A stretch of 59,600 nt of DNA from Nocardia beijingensis NBRC 16342 (GTDB taxonomy: Bacteria; Actinomycetota; Actinomycetes; Mycobacteriales; Mycobacteriaceae), in NCBI RefSeq assembly GCF_001612785.1, contig NZ_BDBC01000050.1, forward strand, positions 1 to 59,600, in the 5' to 3' direction. The position numbers and the translations under genes were made by a program. Shown in pieces: positions 45,450 through 56,515 of this stretch (positions are counted from its first letter, which is position 1; every line of letters begins with the position of its first letter). The notes under the pieces were generated by a model. That model worked only from the letters and a program-made list of their open reading frames with translations, searched no databases and was not told the origin of the DNA.

Positions 45450-45944
45450 CTACTCGGGCAGCACCTCGTTCAGCTTGCCGGTGGCGACGTCGAAGACGAA
45501 GCCGCGGATCGAGTCCTTGTGCGGCACGAACGGGCTGGCGACGACGCGCGCGATCGATTGGCGCACATCGGTTTCCAGATCCGAGAAGGCCTCCGCGGCC
45601 CACTCGGGCTTGATGCCGGTCTCCTCCTGGATGCTCGCCTTGAAGTCGTCGTCGGTGAAGGTGAGCATGCCGCAGTCGGTGTGGTGGATCAGGATGATCT
45701 CCCTGGTGCCGAGCAGCCGCTGGCTGATGGCCAGCGAGCGGATCTCGTCGGCGGTGACGACGCCGCCCGCGTTGCGGATGACGTGCGCCTCGCCCTCGGC
45801 GAGGCCGAGCGCGCCGTAGACATTGAGCCGCGCGTCCATGCACGCGACCACGGCCACGCCCTTCGCGGGCGGCAGCGGCAGCGGGCCCTGGAAGGCGCTC
45901 GCGTACGCCGCGTTGTTCTGCAGGTACTCATCGGTGACAGTCAT
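45450..45944 (-). CDS. Beta-class carbonic anhydrase (Rv1284-like)
   Basis: A 164-residue zinc enzyme that interconverts CO2 and bicarbonate. Zinc ligands Cys35 (VVACMDARLN), His88 and Cys91 (HHTDCG) fall at the same positions as in M. tuberculosis Rv1284, and the Asp37-Arg39 dyad is intact. The ATG at 45944 follows AGGGATGG. It is a cytosolic dimer or tetramer by family. No neighbour shares a clear pathway. Confidence 0.93.
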   Translation of the reverse strand: MTVTDEYLQNNAAYASAFQGPLPLPPAKGVAVVACMDARLNVYGALGLAEGEAHVIRNAGGVVTADEIRSLAISQRLLGTREIILIHHTDCGMLTFTDDDFKASIQEETGIKPEWAAEAFSDLETDVRQSIARVVASPFVPHKDSIRGFVFDVATGKLNEVLPE

Positions 45945-46093
45945 GGGCCATCCCTGCGCTCGGTATGCGTGAATCCCTATGTATGACCAGCCCCACGGTA
46001 GGTGGCCGCGCGGCATGGGACATGGGTCCCGTTCACCGTGATTCGTTTACTTGCGCGCGGTCGCCCGATGATAGCTCTCCGGATGCCGGAGGT

Positions 46094-46116
46094 CGGGCCC
46101 CGTGCGGTGGGGCCCG
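46094..46116 (-). terminator. Hairpin downstream of polA
   Basis: CGGGCCCC (46094-46101) pairs with GGGGCCCG (46109-46116); an outer ATGC/GCAT extends it. It sits about 30 bp past the polA stop. No U run. Confidence 0.55.
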
Positions 46117-46144
46117 GCATGTCGGTGCGACGCGCTCGCGCCGG

Positions 46145-48889
46145 TCAGTGCGCGGCGGAGTCCCAGCTGCGCCCGACGCCGACCGAGACCTCCAGCGGCA
46201 CCGACAGCGCGATCGCCGCGGACATCTGCTCGCGCGCCAGCGCCTCCAGCGTCTCCCGTTCCCCGTCGGCGACCTCGAACAGCAGTTCGTCGTGGATCTG
46301 CAACAGCATCCTGGAGCGCAGGCCCGCCTCTCGCATCGCCCGGTGCACGTTGATCATCGCCACCTTGATGATGTCGGCCGCGGTGCCCTGGATGGGCGCG
46401 TTGAGCGCCATCCGTTCGGCGGCCTCCCGGCGCTGCCGGTTGCTGGAGTCCAGATCGGGCAGGTAGCGGCGGCGGCCGAACAGCGTCTCGGTGTAGCCGA
46501 CCTTGCGCGCCTGCTCCACCACCTCGTACAGGTAGTCGCGGATGCGGCCGAAGCGGGCGAAGTAGACCTCCATCTGCTCCTTCGCCTCGGTGGTGCTGAT
46601 CTTCAGCTGCGCGGACAGGCCGTAGGAACTCAACCCGTAGGCCAGGCCGTAGGACATCGCCTTGATCCGGCGGCGTAATTCCGGGGAGACCTCGGAGATC
46701 GGGATGTCGAACGCTTTCGACGCCACGAAGCTGTGCAGGTCCTCTCCCGAGTTGAACGCCTCGATCAGTCCCTCGTCGCCGGACAGGTGGGCCATGATCC
46801 GCATTTCGATCTGGCTGTAGTCGGCGGTCATCAGCGACTGGTAGCCGGAGCCGACCACGAAGGTGTCGCGGATCTGCCTGCCGGTGTCGGTGCGGATCGG
46901 GATGTTCTGCAGATTCGGCTCGGTCGAGGACAACCGGCCGGTGGCCGCGATCGTCTGGTTGAACGTGGTGTGGATGCGACCGTCCTCGGCGACGCATTTG
47001 AGCAGGCCGTCGACGGTGACCTTCAGCCGGGTGGCGTCGCGGTGCGCGAGCAGGTGCTCCAGGAACGCGTGCTGGGTCTTCTCGTAGAGCGATTCCAGTG
47101 CGTCCGCGTCGGTGGTATAGCCGGTCTTGGTGCGCTTGGTCTTCGGCATGTCCAGCTCGTCGAACAGCACCACCTGCAACTGCTTGGGCGAGCCGAGGTT
47201 GATCTGCTTGCCGATCACCTCGTAGGCCGCCTCGGCCGCCTCGGCGACCCGGTCGGCGAACTGCCGCTGCAACGTCGCGAGCTGGTCGGTGTCCACCGCG
47301 ATGCCCGCCGCCTCCAAGGTGGACAGCACACCCAGCAGCGGCAGTTCCATGTCCGCCAGCAGCGGGGTGGACTCGATCTGGGCCAGTTCCCCGTCGAGCG
47401 CGTCGGCCAGGTCGGCGACGGCACGCGCGCGCAGCATCTGCGCCCGCGCGAGCTCCGCGTCGGCGGCGTCCTCGTCGTCGAGCAGCGACAGCTGCGCGGT
47501 GTCGCCGGTCTCGGCGCGCAGCTCACGGTGCAGGTAGCGCAGCGACAGGTCGTCGAGGTTGAACGTGCGCTGGCCGGGACGCACCAGGTACGCCGCCAGC
47601 GCGGTGTCGCTGGTGAGCCCGCCGAGCGTCCAGCCGCGCCCGCGCAGGGCGTGCAGGGCGGCCTTGGCCTCGTGCAGCGCCTTCGGCACCGCCGGGTCGG
47701 CCAGCCATGCGCCGAGCGCCGCCTCGTCCTCGGGGGTGAGCACGGTGACGTCGATGTAGCCACTCTCCCCGTCACCCGCCGCGATGGCGAGCGCGCGCAC
47801 GTCGCCACCGGCCGGGGAACCCGTGCCGATGATCGAGACACCATGGCGCACACCGGCTTTCGCGTGCTCGGCGAGCCAGTCCGCGACCGCGCCGATCTCC
47901 AGTGCGCCGCCGCTGATCTCGAAACCGGCCTCCGCCTCCGGCTCCGGCGGAGCCAGCGTCTCGAACAGCCGGTCGCGCAGCACCCGGAACTCGAGATCGT
48001 CGAACAGCTGATGGATCTTCTCGCGATCCCACGGCCCCTGCGCCAGCTGGTCGGGGGTGTAGGGCAGCGGCACCTCCCGCATCAGCTCGGTGAGCTGCCG
48101 GTTGAGCACCACGTTGCTCAGGTTCGCCCGCAGCGCGTCGCCGACCTTGCCCTTCACCTGATCGACCTTCTCGACCAGGGTGTTCAGGTCGCCGTACTCG
48201 CGGATCCACTTCGCCGCGGTCTTCTCCCCCACGCCGGGAATGCCGGGCAGGTTGTCACTCGGGTCGCCGCGCAGCGCCGCGTAGTCGGGATACTGGCCGG
48301 GCGTGAGGCCGTACTTCGCCATCACCTCGTCCGGAGTGAACCGGGTCAGGTCCGAGACGCCCTTGCGCGGGTACAGCACCGTGACGTTCTCGTTCACCAG
48401 CTGGATGGAGTCCCGGTCGCCGGTGACGATGAGCACGCGGAAACCGGCGGCCGTCGCCTGCGTGGTGAGCGTGGCGATGATGTCGTCGGCCTCGAAGCCC
48501 TCGATCGCCATCACCGGGATGCCCAGCGCGCCCAGCACGTCCTTGGTGAGTTCGACCTGGCCACGGAACTCGTCCGGCGTGGCATTGCGGTTGGCCTTGT
48601 ACTCCGGATACGCCTCGGCGCGGAAGGTCTGGCGCGACACGTCGAACGCCGCGGCCACGTGCGTCGGCTTCTCGTCGCGCAGCAGGTTGATCAGCATCGC
48701 GGTGAAGCCGTAGACCGCGTTGGTGGTCTGCCCGGTGACCGTCTTGAAATTCTCCGCCGGTAGCGCGAAGAACGCGCGATAGGCGATCGAATGCCCGTCC
48801 AGCAACAGCAGCGTCGGCCGGTCTCCCGAGCCGGGATCGCCGGAGCCGGACGCGGGGGCAGGACGCGGAGCGGTCGTGGGTGAACTCAC
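46145..48889 (-). CDS. polA: DNA polymerase I
   Basis: PolA fills gaps in repair and lagging-strand synthesis. The 914-residue protein has the 5'-3' nuclease (LLLLDGHSIAYRAFFALP, GFEADDIIATL, GDPSDNLPGIPGVGEKTA), an exonuclease-like domain and the polymerase: motif A TADYSQIEMRIMAHLSGD, motif B RRRIKAMSYGLAYGLSSYG and motif C LQIHDELLFEV. The proofreading site is degenerate: the DxE motif and the second Asp are missing, as in mycobacterial PolA, so it should lack 3'-5' exonuclease. The GTG at 48889 gives an N terminus like Rv1629. Confidence 0.97.
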   Translation of the reverse strand: MSSPTTAPRPAPASGSGDPGSGDRPTLLLLDGHSIAYRAFFALPAENFKTVTGQTTNAVYGFTAMLINLLRDEKPTHVAAAFDVSRQTFRAEAYPEYKANRNATPDEFRGQVELTKDVLGALGIPVMAIEGFEADDIIATLTTQATAAGFRVLIVTGDRDSIQLVNENVTVLYPRKGVSDLTRFTPDEVMAKYGLTPGQYPDYAALRGDPSDNLPGIPGVGEKTAAKWIREYGDLNTLVEKVDQVKGKVGDALRANLSNVVLNRQLTELMREVPLPYTPDQLAQGPWDREKIHQLFDDLEFRVLRDRLFETLAPPEPEAEAGFEISGGALEIGAVADWLAEHAKAGVRHGVSIIGTGSPAGGDVRALAIAAGDGESGYIDVTVLTPEDEAALGAWLADPAVPKALHEAKAALHALRGRGWTLGGLTSDTALAAYLVRPGQRTFNLDDLSLRYLHRELRAETGDTAQLSLLDDEDAADAELARAQMLRARAVADLADALDGELAQIESTPLLADMELPLLGVLSTLEAAGIAVDTDQLATLQRQFADRVAEAAEAAYEVIGKQINLGSPKQLQVVLFDELDMPKTKRTKTGYTTDADALESLYEKTQHAFLEHLLAHRDATRLKVTVDGLLKCVAEDGRIHTTFNQTIAATGRLSSTEPNLQNIPIRTDTGRQIRDTFVVGSGYQSLMTADYSQIEMRIMAHLSGDEGLIEAFNSGEDLHSFVASKAFDIPISEVSPELRRRIKAMSYGLAYGLSSYGLSAQLKISTTEAKEQMEVYFARFGRIRDYLYEVVEQARKVGYTETLFGRRRYLPDLDSSNRQRREAAERMALNAPIQGTAADIIKVAMINVHRAMREAGLRSRMLLQIHDELLFEVADGERETLEALAREQMSAAIALSVPLEVSVGVGRSWDSAAH

Positions 48890-48971
48890 GCCCCAGAGTC
48901 TAGGGACCGGCACCGACATGGCGATACGCCGACACCCGGCAGCCGAGGCCGCCGCGACCGGATCGCGGTTC

Positions 48972-49000
48972 GCGGGGCGCGACCGGCGATCGCGCCCCGC
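48972..49000 (-). terminator. Hairpin after the DUF885 gene
   Basis: GCGGGGCGCG (48972-48981) pairs with CGCGCCCCGC (48991-49000), 10 perfect base pairs, four bases past the DUF885 stop. It separates the liv-DUF885 transcript from polA. Confidence 0.65.
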
Positions 49001-49004
49001 GCCG

Positions 49005-50681
49005 TCACAGCGTGCCCGCCAGTTCGCGCAGCACCGGCAGGCTCACCGAGCCGGAGCCGAGCACCACGTCGTGGAAGGCCTTGATGTCGAAGTCGGCGCC
49101 GAGCCGCTCGGTGGCCGCCACCCGCTGGCGCAGGATCTCCAGCTGCCCGATCTTGTAGCCGACCGCCTGCCCCGGCATGGCGATGTAGCGGTCCACCTCC
49201 ACGGTGATCTCGGCCAGCCCGACCGGCGCGTTGGCCACCATGAAATCGATGGCCTGTTGCCTGCTCCAGCCTTTCGCGTGCAGGCCGGTGTCGACCACCA
49301 ACCGGCAGGAACGCCAGGAGTCGCCCGCCAGCATGCCGAGGCGGCCGAGATCGTCCTCGTACAAACCCATCTCGTCGGCCAGCCGCTCGGTGTAGAGCGC
49401 CCAGCCCTCGACGAACGCGGTGTTGGCGAAGGACTGGCGCTGGAAGCGCGGCAGGTGGTCGAGTTCGTTGGCGATGGTGAGCTGCAGATGGTGACCGGGA
49501 ATCGCCTCGTGGTAGGCCACCGACGCGGTCTCGAAGCGTCCACGGCCGGTGGGATGGTGCTGGTTGACGAAGTACGTGCCCGGCCGCGAGCCGTCGGCGG
49601 CGGGCGGGAAGTAGTACGCCGCAGGCGAATCCGCGGCCAGGAACTCGGGCACCGGGACGATGTCGCAGGACTCCTTCGGCAGCCGGCCGAACCAGTTCCC
49701 CATCTCGGCGGTCGCCAGGGCGAGCGCGCGGCGGGCGTCGAACATGATCTGCTCGGCGTCGTCGTAGCGCAGGGCGGGATCGTCGCGCAGCCGGGCGAAG
49801 ATCTCGCCGAGATCGCCGGTGCCGAACAGCCGCGCGCCCACCGTCGCGTATTCCTCGCGCAGCTTCGCCAGCTCGGTGCGGCCGAGTTCGTGGATCTCGT
49901 CGGCGCCGAGATCGGGCAGCGTGGTGTGGTGGCGCAGCAACCGCCGGTAGATGTCCTCGCCGTCGCCGCCGAGCCAGCACAGGCCCGGCTGGTCGTCGGG
50001 ACGAGCGGCGGGCAGCAGTTCGTCGTACAGCGCGTCGCGGTAGACCTGGAACGCGGGCCGGATGACCTCCCGCGTCACCTCGGTCAGTTCCGAGCGCCAC
50101 GCGGCCTCGCCGTCCCAGCCCTCCGGACCGGCGAAGGTGACGAACGGGTCGGCGGCCACGTCGGAACCGAGGTAGCCGTCGAGCTGGTTGAGCGAGCGCT
50201 CGATGGCGATCCGCGCGGGCGTGCGGCCCGCGGCCAGTCCAGCGCGGAAGCGTTCCACGGCTTGGCCGAGCATGTCCCCGAACTGGCGGTAGCGGCGCAC
50301 CAGCGCCAGCGCGTGCTCCGGCCGCGGCGCGTTCGTCTGCGGCGCCACCATCAGCACGCCTGCGTGCACGCCGTTCATCTGATCGGAGGCCAGCTCCATC
50401 GGCCGCCATTCCAGATGCTCGACCGCGCCGCTCAATTCGGTGCGCAGCAGGCTACGGGTGATGCGGTCGGCCCGGCCGAGCCGCTCGGCGTCGAGCGCGT
50501 CGACCGCACGCAGCAGCTCGCGCCAGGTCGACAGCAGCCGCTGTTCGGCGTCGACGGACAGATCCTCGATCCGATCGTCGAAGCGGCGGTCGCCGAGCAG
50601 GGTCGCCTCGCTCGGCGCCGCCTCGAGCACGCTGTCCCAGTACCGCTCGGCCAAGCTCATCAGCTCGTCGTGACCATCCAT
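49005..50681 (-). CDS. DUF885 family zinc peptidase-like protein
   Basis: A protein of about 558 residues of the DUF885 family (M32/zincin-like helical peptidases). The metal site is YHEAIPGHHLQL (about residue 390) with FVEGWALYTERLADEMGLY downstream, giving HExxH-like and Glu ligands. No signal peptide is present. The ATG at 50681 (MDGHDELMSLAERYW) is preferred; one at 50693 adds four residues. It follows the liv operon by about 55 bp and may process peptides for amino acid use, an inference. A palindrome covers its start. Confidence 0.82.
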   Translation of the reverse strand: MDGHDELMSLAERYWDSVLEAAPSEATLLGDRRFDDRIEDLSVDAEQRLLSTWRELLRAVDALDAERLGRADRITRSLLRTELSGAVEHLEWRPMELASDQMNGVHAGVLMVAPQTNAPRPEHALALVRRYRQFGDMLGQAVERFRAGLAAGRTPARIAIERSLNQLDGYLGSDVAADPFVTFAGPEGWDGEAAWRSELTEVTREVIRPAFQVYRDALYDELLPAARPDDQPGLCWLGGDGEDIYRRLLRHHTTLPDLGADEIHELGRTELAKLREEYATVGARLFGTGDLGEIFARLRDDPALRYDDAEQIMFDARRALALATAEMGNWFGRLPKESCDIVPVPEFLAADSPAAYYFPPAADGSRPGTYFVNQHHPTGRGRFETASVAYHEAIPGHHLQLTIANELDHLPRFQRQSFANTAFVEGWALYTERLADEMGLYEDDLGRLGMLAGDSWRSCRLVVDTGLHAKGWSRQQAIDFMVANAPVGLAEITVEVDRYIAMPGQAVGYKIGQLEILRQRVAATERLGADFDIKAFHDVVLGSGSVSLPVLRELAGTL

Positions 50682-50687
50682 GGTCAC
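50670..50687. promoter_or_regulatory. 18-bp inverted repeat over the DUF885 start codon
   Basis: GTGACCAT-CC-ATGGTCAC (8-bp arms) includes the ATG at 50681. As mRNA it would form a hairpin hiding the start codon. It may also be chance, since the arms encode part of MDGH. Confidence 0.35.
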
Positions 50688-50735
50688 GATCATGCCTCGA
50701 GCCGGGCCGCGCGGCACCGGACTCGGCGGCGCAAC

Positions 50736-52543
50736 TCAACCCACGCCGAGATACGCCGATTTCACCGCGGGATCGGTGAGCAATTCCGCACCGCGACCGG
50801 TTTTGGTGACCTCCCCGGTTTCCATGATGTAGGCGCGGTCGCTGCGGGCCAGCGCCTGCTGCGCGTTCTGCTCCACCAGCAGCACCGTGGTGCCCTGCTG
50901 GTTGATCTCGCCGATGATCCGGAAGATCTGCTGGATCACCATGGGCGCCAACCCCATCGACGGCTCGTCGAGCAACAGCAGCCGCGGCCGCGCCATCAGC
51001 GCGCGGGCGATGGCCAGCATCTGCTGCTCACCGCCGGAGAGCGTGCCGCCGACCTGCTTGCGCCGCTCGAGCAACCGGGGAAACAGCTCGAACACCCACT
51101 CCAAGGTCCGCTCGTACTCGGCCTTCTGCTTGAAACCTCGTCCGTGGCAACCCATGTCGAGGTTCTCCTGCACCGTCATGCCGGGGAAGACACCCCGGCC
51201 TTCCGGCGCTTGGATCAGCCCGTGCAGCACCCGTTCGTGCGCCTTCATCCGGGTGATGTCGCGGCCCTCGAACAGAATCCGGCCGCGGGTCAACGGCAGC
51301 AGGCCGGACATGGCGCGCATCGTGGTCGTCTTCCCCGCGCCGTTGGCGCCGAGCAGGGTGACCAGCTCGCCCTCCGCGACCGTCAGCGAGATGCCGTGCA
51401 GCGCTTGGATTCTGCCGTAGTTGACGACCATGTCCTCGACTTCGAGCAGCGGTGCGGCCGCGGTGGGCTCGCGCTTCGCCTCCGGCACCGGCGCGGTGAC
51501 CGCAGCCGTGCCGAGCGGCCGCTCCGGCTCGGGACCGGGCGGCGCGTCATCCCCTGACACGCCGTCCTGGCTTGCGGCGGAGCGGGTTTCGACCGCATCG
51601 ACATCCGGCACGCCCAGATACGCGGCGATCACGGCGGGGTTGTCCCTGATGTCGGCGGGCAGCCCGTCGGCGATCTTGCGGCCGAACTCCAGCACCACGA
51701 TCCGGTCGGTCACGCCCATGACCAGCCGCATGTCGTGCTCGATGAGCAGCACGGTGAACCCGTCGTCGCGGATCTTGCGGATCAGGTCCATCAGCGCGGA
51801 CTTCTCGCTCGGATTGAACCCGGCCGCAGGCTCGTCCAGGCACAGCAGCTTCGGCTCGGTGGCCAGCGCGCGGGCGATCTCCAGACGGCGCTGGTCGCCG
51901 TAGGAGAGGTTGCGCGCCTTCTCCACCGCGCGCGGGGCGATGCCGACGAACTCCAGCAGCGCCATGCCGCGCTCGATGGCGTCGCGCTCCTCGCGCCGAT
52001 GCCGCGGCGTCCGGAACACCGCGCCGGGCACCGAGGTCCTGTGCCGCGCGTCGGTGCCGACCACGACGTTCTCCAGCGCGGTCATTTCACCGAACAGACG
52101 CACGTTCTGGAACGTGCGGGCGATGCCGAGGCGGGTGATCGCGTTGCGTTTGGTCTTGGTCAGCGGTTTGCCGTCGAAGTACACCAGTCCGGCGGCGGGC
52201 TGGTAGACGCCGGTGATCGCGTTGAAGCAGGTGGTCTTGCCCGCGCCGTTGGGTCCGATGAGGCCGAGGATCTCGCCGCGGCGGATCTCGAAGCTCACCT
52301 GATCCAGAGCGGTGAGGCCGCCGAACTTCACCGTGAGGCCATCGGTGCGCAGCAGCGGCTCACCCACCGCGGTCTCGATATCGCGGCGCGGGGCCACCAC
52401 TTCGGCGACGGTCGCGGCGTCGGCGAGTTCCGGGATCACCTGGGTGACGTCGACCGTGCCCGCCGACTCGGCCTCCGGTTCGGTCGCGTAGCCCGCGGCC
52501 ATGTCCTCGTTGTCGAACAGCGCGTCACCCGCGCCCGGCCCGG

Positions 52544-52547
<4 letters not shown>
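50736..52547 (-). CDS. Fused LivG-LivF ATPase of a branched-chain amino acid transporter
   Basis: One 603-residue protein holds both ATPases that are normally separate. LivG half (about 65-315): GPNGAGKTTCFNAITG, YGDQRRLEIARAL, DEPAAGFNPSE and the long LivG insert ARHRTSVPGAVFRTPRHRREE. LivF half (about 370-603): GANGAGKTTTMRAMSG, LSGGEQQMLAIARAL and DEPSMGLAP. An Asp/Pro/Ala-rich linker of about 55 residues joins them; no stop or start is seen between. The ATG overlaps the livM stop by 4 bp. The N-terminal 60 residues are acidic. It powers uptake of leucine, isoleucine and valine. Confidence 0.93.
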
Positions 52548-53958
<1,411 letters not shown>

Positions 53959-53962
<4 letters not shown>

Positions 53963-54996
53963 GCGCGCGCCCTTCCGAGACTCTCGCCGAGGATGCCGGT
54001 CGGGCGAACCATCAGCACCAGCACGAGCACCACGAACGCGACCACGTCGCGCCACTCGGTGCCGAACAGGATCTGGCCGTACTGCTCCACCACGCCGAGC
54101 ACCAGTCCGCCCAGCAGCGCGCCGCGCAGGTTGCCGATGCCGCCGAGCACCGCTGCGCTGAACGCCTTGATCCCGAGGATGAATCCGCCGGAGTAGATGA
54201 TCCCGTTCGGGATCTTCAGCGTGTACAGCATCGCCGCAGCGCCCGCGAGCACACCGCCGATGAGGAAGGTGAGCATGATGACCCGCTCCCGGGAAACGCC
54301 CATCAGCGTCGCGGTGTCGGGATCCTGCGCCACGGCGCGGATACCGCGCCCGAACTTGGTCCGGTTGATCAGGACTTCGGTGACGATCGCCAGCGCGACG
54401 GCGGCGATCACGATGAGCAGCATGATGTTGGTGACGTCCGCGCCGCCGAAGCTGAACTGCACGGTGGGCTCGACGAGCCGGATGGCCTGCTGCGCGTTGG
54501 TGCCGCCGAGATCGGGGCGGATCTTCGGCAGCACGAAGTGCACCAGTTCCTGGAGGACGAACGACATACCGATCGCGGTGATCAAGAAGGCCAGCGGTTT
54601 CGCGCCGCGCTTGCGCAGCGGCCGGTAGGCCACCCGCTCCAATCCGACTGCCGCGCCGCCGGACACGAGCATGCCAACGACCATCGCCAGACCCAGATAC
54701 ACGACGGTGAGCACCACGCCCTGGGTGTACACATCGGGGCTCGCGGTGAATCCGAAGATCATCAAACCGATCAACTGGCCGAACAACCCGAGCATGAATA
54801 TTTCCGAATGGGCGAAATTGATCAGCCGCAATACGCCGTACACCAAGGTGTAGCCGACGGCGACCAAGGCATAGATGGCGCCGTAGGTCACGCCGTCGAC
54901 GGTCAGCCGCCAGAAATTATCGATCAGCGCCTCGTAGTTGAAGTCGATCGAGCCGGCCACCAGATGTGTCCCGGCGGCCGAAGCCATTTGTTTCAT
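53959..54996 (-). CDS. livH: Branched-chain amino acid ABC transporter, permease LivH
   Basis: A 345-residue permease with about eight helices. GAIYALVAVGYTLVYGVLRLINFAHSEIFMLG is the conserved N-terminal block, and RTKFGRGIRAVAQDPDTATLMGVSRERVIMLTF is the ATPase-contact loop; it partners LivM. It is preceded by a stable hairpin after livK and overlaps livM by 4 bp. The start ATG at 54996 has a moderate GGCGGAAA ribosome binding site. Confidence 0.95.
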
Positions 54997-55031
54997 TTAT
55001 TTCCGCCCTCATCCATTCGCCCACCGAACAA

Positions 55032-55071
55032 CGGCACGTACGGGGATTCCGGCGAAACCCCGTACGTGCCG
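55032..55071 (-). promoter_or_regulatory. 14-bp hairpin between livK and livH
   Basis: CGGCACGTACGGGG (55032-55045) pairs with CCCCGTACGTGCCG (55058-55071) around a 12-nt loop, about 20 bp past the livK stop. It should protect the livK mRNA 3' end or partly stop transcription, giving more binding protein than permease. Confidence 0.6.
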
Positions 55072-55089
55072 TGCGCCCGGGATCCGGGA

Positions 55090-56343
55090 CTACTTGACCT
55101 CGTACACCCAGATCAGCGCGTTCGACAGCTCACCGTTCGGGTTCCACTTGTACTGACGCGCGAGGCCGGCACCGTCGTACGTCCGCACATAGTCGAGCAG
55201 GTCCGGACGGGTCACTTTCCCGCCGTCGATGCCCTTGGCCAGAATCGTGGTGAGGTCGTAGGCCTCGACCGAGTACACGCCCGGCGCCTGACCGTTGAGC
55301 GCCTCGTAATCCTTGGCGAACTTCTCGGGAGCGGGACCACACGGGCAGGACAGCTTCGCACCCTTGGCCGCGCTGCCCGCCTGGGAGACGAACTGCGGGT
55401 CGTTGGTGCCGTCGGCGGAGACGAAGACCGCCTTCACGCCACCGGACTTCAACTGCTGCGCCAGCGGCGCCGCCTCGGAGTAGTAACCGGAGTAGAAGAT
55501 GGCGTCCGGATTCGCCGCCGCCACCTTGGTGACCGTGGCGGAGAAGTCCTTGTCGCCCTTCTTGATGCTGGCCGCGCACGCCGGGTCGGCGGCGGCGCCG
55601 AGGCCTTCGGTGATGGACTTCGCCAGGCCGGTGCCGTAGTCGGTGTTGTCCTGGATGACGCAGACCTTCTTGTAACCGGCACTGTTGACCAGGTACTTCG
55701 CCACCGAGGGGCCCTGCACGTCGTCGTTGGCCAAACCGCGGAAGAAGGTCGTCCAGCCGTTCTGGGTCAGCGTCGCGTTGGTCGCCGACGAGGTCACCGA
55801 GACCAGGCCCGCGTCGCTGAGAATCTTGCCGGTCGCCTTCGTCTCGCCGGAGAAAGCGGGACCGACCAGGCCGATGATCGAACGATCGTTGACGATCTGC
55901 GGGATCACCTGGGTGGCCTTCTGCGGGTCACCTTCGGTGTCGAACTGCTTCAGCTCGATCTTGCAGCCGGGGTTGGCCTTGTTGTGCTTGTCCAAGGCCA
56001 GCTTGACGCCGTTGACGATGTTGATGCCGAGCGCGGCGTCGGGGCCGGTCAGCGCACCCGCCATCGCGATGGCCGTACCCGGCGCGCAGGTCGCCTTGCC
56101 ATCGCCGGCGGGATCGGCCGCCGTGGCCGCGTCGGCCTTCGGCACTTCCTTGCCCTGCTGGTCGACCTGCAGAAGCGGCTGGATGGACAGGCCGCCCGCC
56201 CCGTTGGTACCCGAGGAATCCGAACCGCTGCTGGTGGATTTGTCGCTACAACCGGTCAGCACCAGCGCGGCGGCGGCGCCGACGGCCACAACAGCTCGCG
56301 TCGAGCGCCTGCGCCATGTCGAACTAAGCACTTTGCACCTCAT
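55090..56343 (-). CDS. livK: Branched-chain amino acid substrate-binding lipoprotein LivK
   Basis: A 417-residue type I periplasmic-binding protein. A basic N terminus and AVVAVGAAAALVLTGC form the lipoprotein signal. A Ser/Gly-rich linker of about 50 residues follows, then the two-lobed ligand domain (IAMAGALTGPDAALGINIVNGVKLALDKHN, IIGLVGPAFSGETKATGKIL, YKKVCVIQDNTDYGTGLA). It ends with LSNALIWVYEVK. The ligand is probably a branched-chain amino acid. First gene of the liv operon. Confidence 0.94.
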   Translation of the reverse strand: MRCKVLSSTWRRRSTRAVVAVGAAAALVLTGCSDKSTSSGSDSSGTNGAGGLSIQPLLQVDQQGKEVPKADAATAADPAGDGKATCAPGTAIAMAGALTGPDAALGINIVNGVKLALDKHNKANPGCKIELKQFDTEGDPQKATQVIPQIVNDRSIIGLVGPAFSGETKATGKILSDAGLVSVTSSATNATLTQNGWTTFFRGLANDDVQGPSVAKYLVNSAGYKKVCVIQDNTDYGTGLAKSITEGLGAAADPACAASIKKGDKDFSATVTKVAAANPDAIFYSGYYSEAAPLAQQLKSGGVKAVFVSADGTNDPQFVSQAGSAAKGAKLSCPCGPAPEKFAKDYEALNGQAPGVYSVEAYDLTTILAKGIDGGKVTRPDLLDYVRTYDGAGLARQYKWNPNGELSNALIWVYEVK

Positions 56344-56515
56344 CTAAGTTCTGTGCTCCCCCGGGGTCGCCGAGGAGGCCGACTCACATCAGCCCGGTCA
56401 GAACATAGCGTCGGTACGTTAGTTCCGCATCACATTCGGATCATGCGCGCGACATCGTTCCGAATTCTTGTTCACGACTACGTTTCGTTCGCGTAAATTC
56501 TTCCGTGACGCGCGG

